A program made the translations under genes and the position numbers. Shown here piece after piece: positions 62,426 to 64,000 of a DNA stretch of 64,000 bases; the first letter of the stretch is position 1, and each line of letters starts with the position of its first letter. The notes under the pieces were generated by a model, which did no database searches, was not told the DNA's origin, and worked only from the letters and a program-made list of their open reading frames with translations. Source of the DNA: Streptococcus sp. LQJ-218 (lineage in GTDB: Bacteria; Bacillota; Bacilli; Lactobacillales; Streptococcaceae); the NCBI RefSeq assembly GCF_003428885.1, contig NZ_QQRU01000007.1, positions 49,715-113,714 of the forward strand, read 5' to 3'.

Positions 62426-63301
62426 ATGCCAATTACATCATTAGAAATTAAAGATAAAACCTTTAGCACACGCTTCAGAGGGTTTGATCAAGAAGAAGTA
62501 GATGAATTTTTAGATATTGTAGTTCGTGATTATGAAGATTTAGTTCGCTCTAATCATGACAAGGATTTACATATTAAGAGTTTGGAAGAGCGTTTGTCTT
62601 ACTTTGATGAGATGAAAGATTCATTGAGTCAATCTGTATTGATTGCTCAGGATACAGCTGAGCGAGTAAAACAAGCTGCAACAGAACGTTCAAACAATAT
62701 CATCCACCAAGCAGAGCAAGATGCCCAACGTTTGTTGGAAGAAGCTAAGTACAAGGCAAATGAAATTCTTCGTCAAGCAACTGACAACGCTAAGAAGGTT
62801 GCTGTCGAAACTGAAGAATTGAAGAACAAGAGCCGTGTTTTCCATCAACGTCTTAAATCTACAATTGAGAGCCAGTTAGCAATTGTTGAATCTTCAGATT
62901 GGGAAGATATTCTTCGCCCAACAGCGACTTATCTTCAGACAAGTGATGAGGCTTTCAAAGAAGTGGTCAGTGAAGTCTTAGGTGACTCTGTCTTGCAACA
63001 ACATCAAGAGGAAGAACCAATTGATATTACTCGCCAGTTTTCCCCCGAGGAAATGGCAGAGTTGCAGGCGCGTATCGAAGCGGCTAATAAGGAACTTGCA
63101 GAAGTCGAAGCAAGAGCTGAGCAGGAACAAGTGGTTTCACCAGCTCCGGTTGTTGAAGAAAGTCCAGCTCATCCAGTTGGTCCAATGTATGAGGAGCCAG
63201 AAGTAGCTCCAAGCCATTACTCAGGACCAACACCAGCTACTGAAGCTGTAAACTCAGAACCAGGTTTTGCGGCACCGCAAGAATCTGTTACAATTTTATA
63301 A
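62426..63301 (+). CDS. divIVA: septum/polar protein DivIVA
   Basis: A 291-residue coiled-coil protein. The N-terminal membrane-binding domain (PITSLEIKDKTFSTRFRGFDQEEVDEFLDIV) has the family Arg/Phe pair, followed by long coiled coils (about 30-220) and a Pro/Glu-rich tail ending SVTIL. The start MPITSLEI follows GAGGAAAAAT. It is longer than the pneumococcal protein as I remember it (about 262), mostly in the C-terminal tail. Confidence 0.95.
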   Translation: MPITSLEIKDKTFSTRFRGFDQEEVDEFLDIVVRDYEDLVRSNHDKDLHIKSLEERLSYFDEMKDSLSQSVLIAQDTAERVKQAATERSNNIIHQAEQDAQRLLEEAKYKANEILRQATDNAKKVAVETEELKNKSRVFHQRLKSTIESQLAIVESSDWEDILRPTATYLQTSDEAFKEVVSEVLGDSVLQQHQEEEPIDITRQFSPEEMAELQARIEAANKELAEVEARAEQEQVVSPAPVVEESPAHPVGPMYEEPEVAPSHYSGPTPATEAVNSEPGFAAPQESVTIL

Positions 63302-63337
63302 GAAATAATCTGAGAACAATATTTTATCCTTATATTT

Positions 63338-63524
63338 CCAGCGAGTAGGAGATGGTGTGAGCCCTGCATTCCCTATTGATAAGATTATCCTCTCAAAAAC
63401 TCAAGTCTGAATGGAGTAAGATTTGACGTTCCCCACGTTACGGGATAAGAGGGAGAAAGATGAAATCTTTTTCCGAACAAAGGTGGTACCACGATTTTCG
63501 TCCTTTTTGGAAGTCGTGGTTTTT
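63338..63524 (+). promoter_or_regulatory. T-box riboswitch upstream of ileS
   Basis: The leader has Stem I with AGGAGATGG and GATAAGATTATCCTC, where ATC at 63387-63389 fits an isoleucine specifier. The conserved T-box AGGTGGTACCACG is at 63481-63493. A terminator (ACCACGA, TCGTGGT and T4 at 63488-63524) overlaps the antiterminator. Uncharged tRNA-Ile would allow read-through into ileS. Confidence 0.93.
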
Positions 63525-63553
63525 AATTTGTTACTATTTATAAAGGAGATACC

Positions 63554-64000
63554 ATGAAACTCAAAGATACCCTTAACCTTGGGAAAACAGCTTTCCCAAT
63601 GCGTGCAGGCCTTCCAACCAAAGAACCGGTATGGCAAAAAGAATGGGAAGAAGCAAAATTGTACCAACGTCGTCAAGAGTTGAATGAAGGAAAACCTCAT
63701 TTCACTCTTCATGATGGCCCTCCATACGCTAACGGAAATATCCACGTTGGTCATGCTATGAACAAGATTTCAAAAGATATCATTGTTCGTTCTAAGTCTA
63801 TGTCAGGATTCTACGCACCATACATCCCAGGTTGGGATACACACGGACTACCAATCGAGCAAGTTTTGGCAAAACAAGGTGTTAAGCGCAAAGAAATGGA
63901 CTTGGTTGAATACTTGAAACTTTGCCGTGAATACGCTCTTTCTCAAGTAGATAAACAACGTGAAGACTTCAAACGTTTGGGTGTTTCAGGTGACTGGGAA
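63554..64000 (+). CDS. ileS: isoleucyl-tRNA synthetase, 5' part
   Basis: The first 149 codons; the gene continues beyond the window. The class I HIGH motif is HVGH in [12 protein letters not shown], preceded by GPPYANG, and DTHGLPIE is also present. AAAGGAG lies before the ATG. It is controlled by the T-box leader. Confidence 0.97.
   Translation, partial: MKLKDTLNLGKTAFPMRAGLPTKEPVWQKEWEEAKLYQRRQELNEGKPHFTLHDGPPYANGNIHVGHAMNKISKDIIVRSKSMSGFYAPYIPGWDTHGLPIEQVLAKQGVKRKEMDLVEYLKLCREYALSQVDKQREDFKRLGVSGDWE

Overview
The window is a chromosomal segment from a mitis-group Streptococcus, closest in gene content and order to S. mitis / S. pneumoniae. Reasons: five BOX repeats (the pneumococcal/mitis boxA-(boxB)-boxC element), a sialic-acid (nan) locus next to pbp2b-recR-ddl-murF and ftsA-ftsZ-ylmEFGH-divIVA-ileS, and low-GC genes with strong AGGAGG ribosome sites. 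The sialidase ends in LPNTG. PBP2b differs from the classical pneumococcal sequence at many positions as I remember it, so S. mitis or a near relative is more likely than S. pneumoniae itself.

Layout. 1-4.6 kb: a run of uncharacterised multi-membrane proteins, including a tandem duplicate whose second copy is frameshifted. 4.6-6.2 kb: tRNA-Lys, probable 6S RNA and rarA on the minus strand. 6.5-7.5 kb: a small orphan gene and a HicAB toxin-antitoxin pair. 7.8-13.2 kb: DUF3013, Nudix and GIY-YIG proteins, prmA, rsmE and pepF, then a 51-codon membrane peptide. 13.5-15.4 kb: acetoin/diacetyl reductase, an aquaporin frameshifted at its 3' end, and a BOX element. 15.4-17.8 kb: queCDEF (preQ1 synthesis and reduction) behind a leader that looks like a preQ1-I riboswitch plus terminator. 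17.9-20.3 kb: thioredoxin, DUF4649, a MarR regulator with two matching palindromes, and lrgAB. 20.3-22.2 kb: a YtrA-type GntR regulator with an ABC transporter. 22.3-36.4 kb: replication and core genes nrdR-dnaB-dnaI-nitroreductase-der, three small membrane genes, secA, two DAHP synthases, acpS, alr, recG.

36.4-50.2 kb is the sialic-acid regulon: an acetyl-esterase, the LPXTG-anchored sialidase NanA, NanE, the SatABC sialic-acid importer, YhcH and DUF624 proteins, N-acetylneuraminate lyase, a ROK kinase, and the convergent RpiR regulator NanR. NanA releases sialic acid, the esterase may de-O-acetylate it, SatABC imports it, and lyase, kinase and NanE convert it to GlcNAc-6-P. Four promoters in this block share the same geometry: a 16-bp palindrome, a second related site 40 bp on, and a -10 box 93-94 bp from the palindrome start. 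Two of them also carry a cre site on the -35.

50.3-64 kb: the division and cell-wall cluster pbp2b-recR-ddl-murF-(broken Nudix)-ywaF-ftsA-ftsZ-ylmE-sepF-ylmG-ylmH-divIVA, ending with a T-box leader and the 5' part of ileS. I see no prophage, transposase, CRISPR array or rRNA. The most noteworthy items are the shared nan promoter architecture, the MarR palindrome pair, the frameshifts in aqpZ, the Nudix gene and the duplicated membrane gene, the BOX element inside the pbp2b leader, and a long inverted repeat inside the nan operon.
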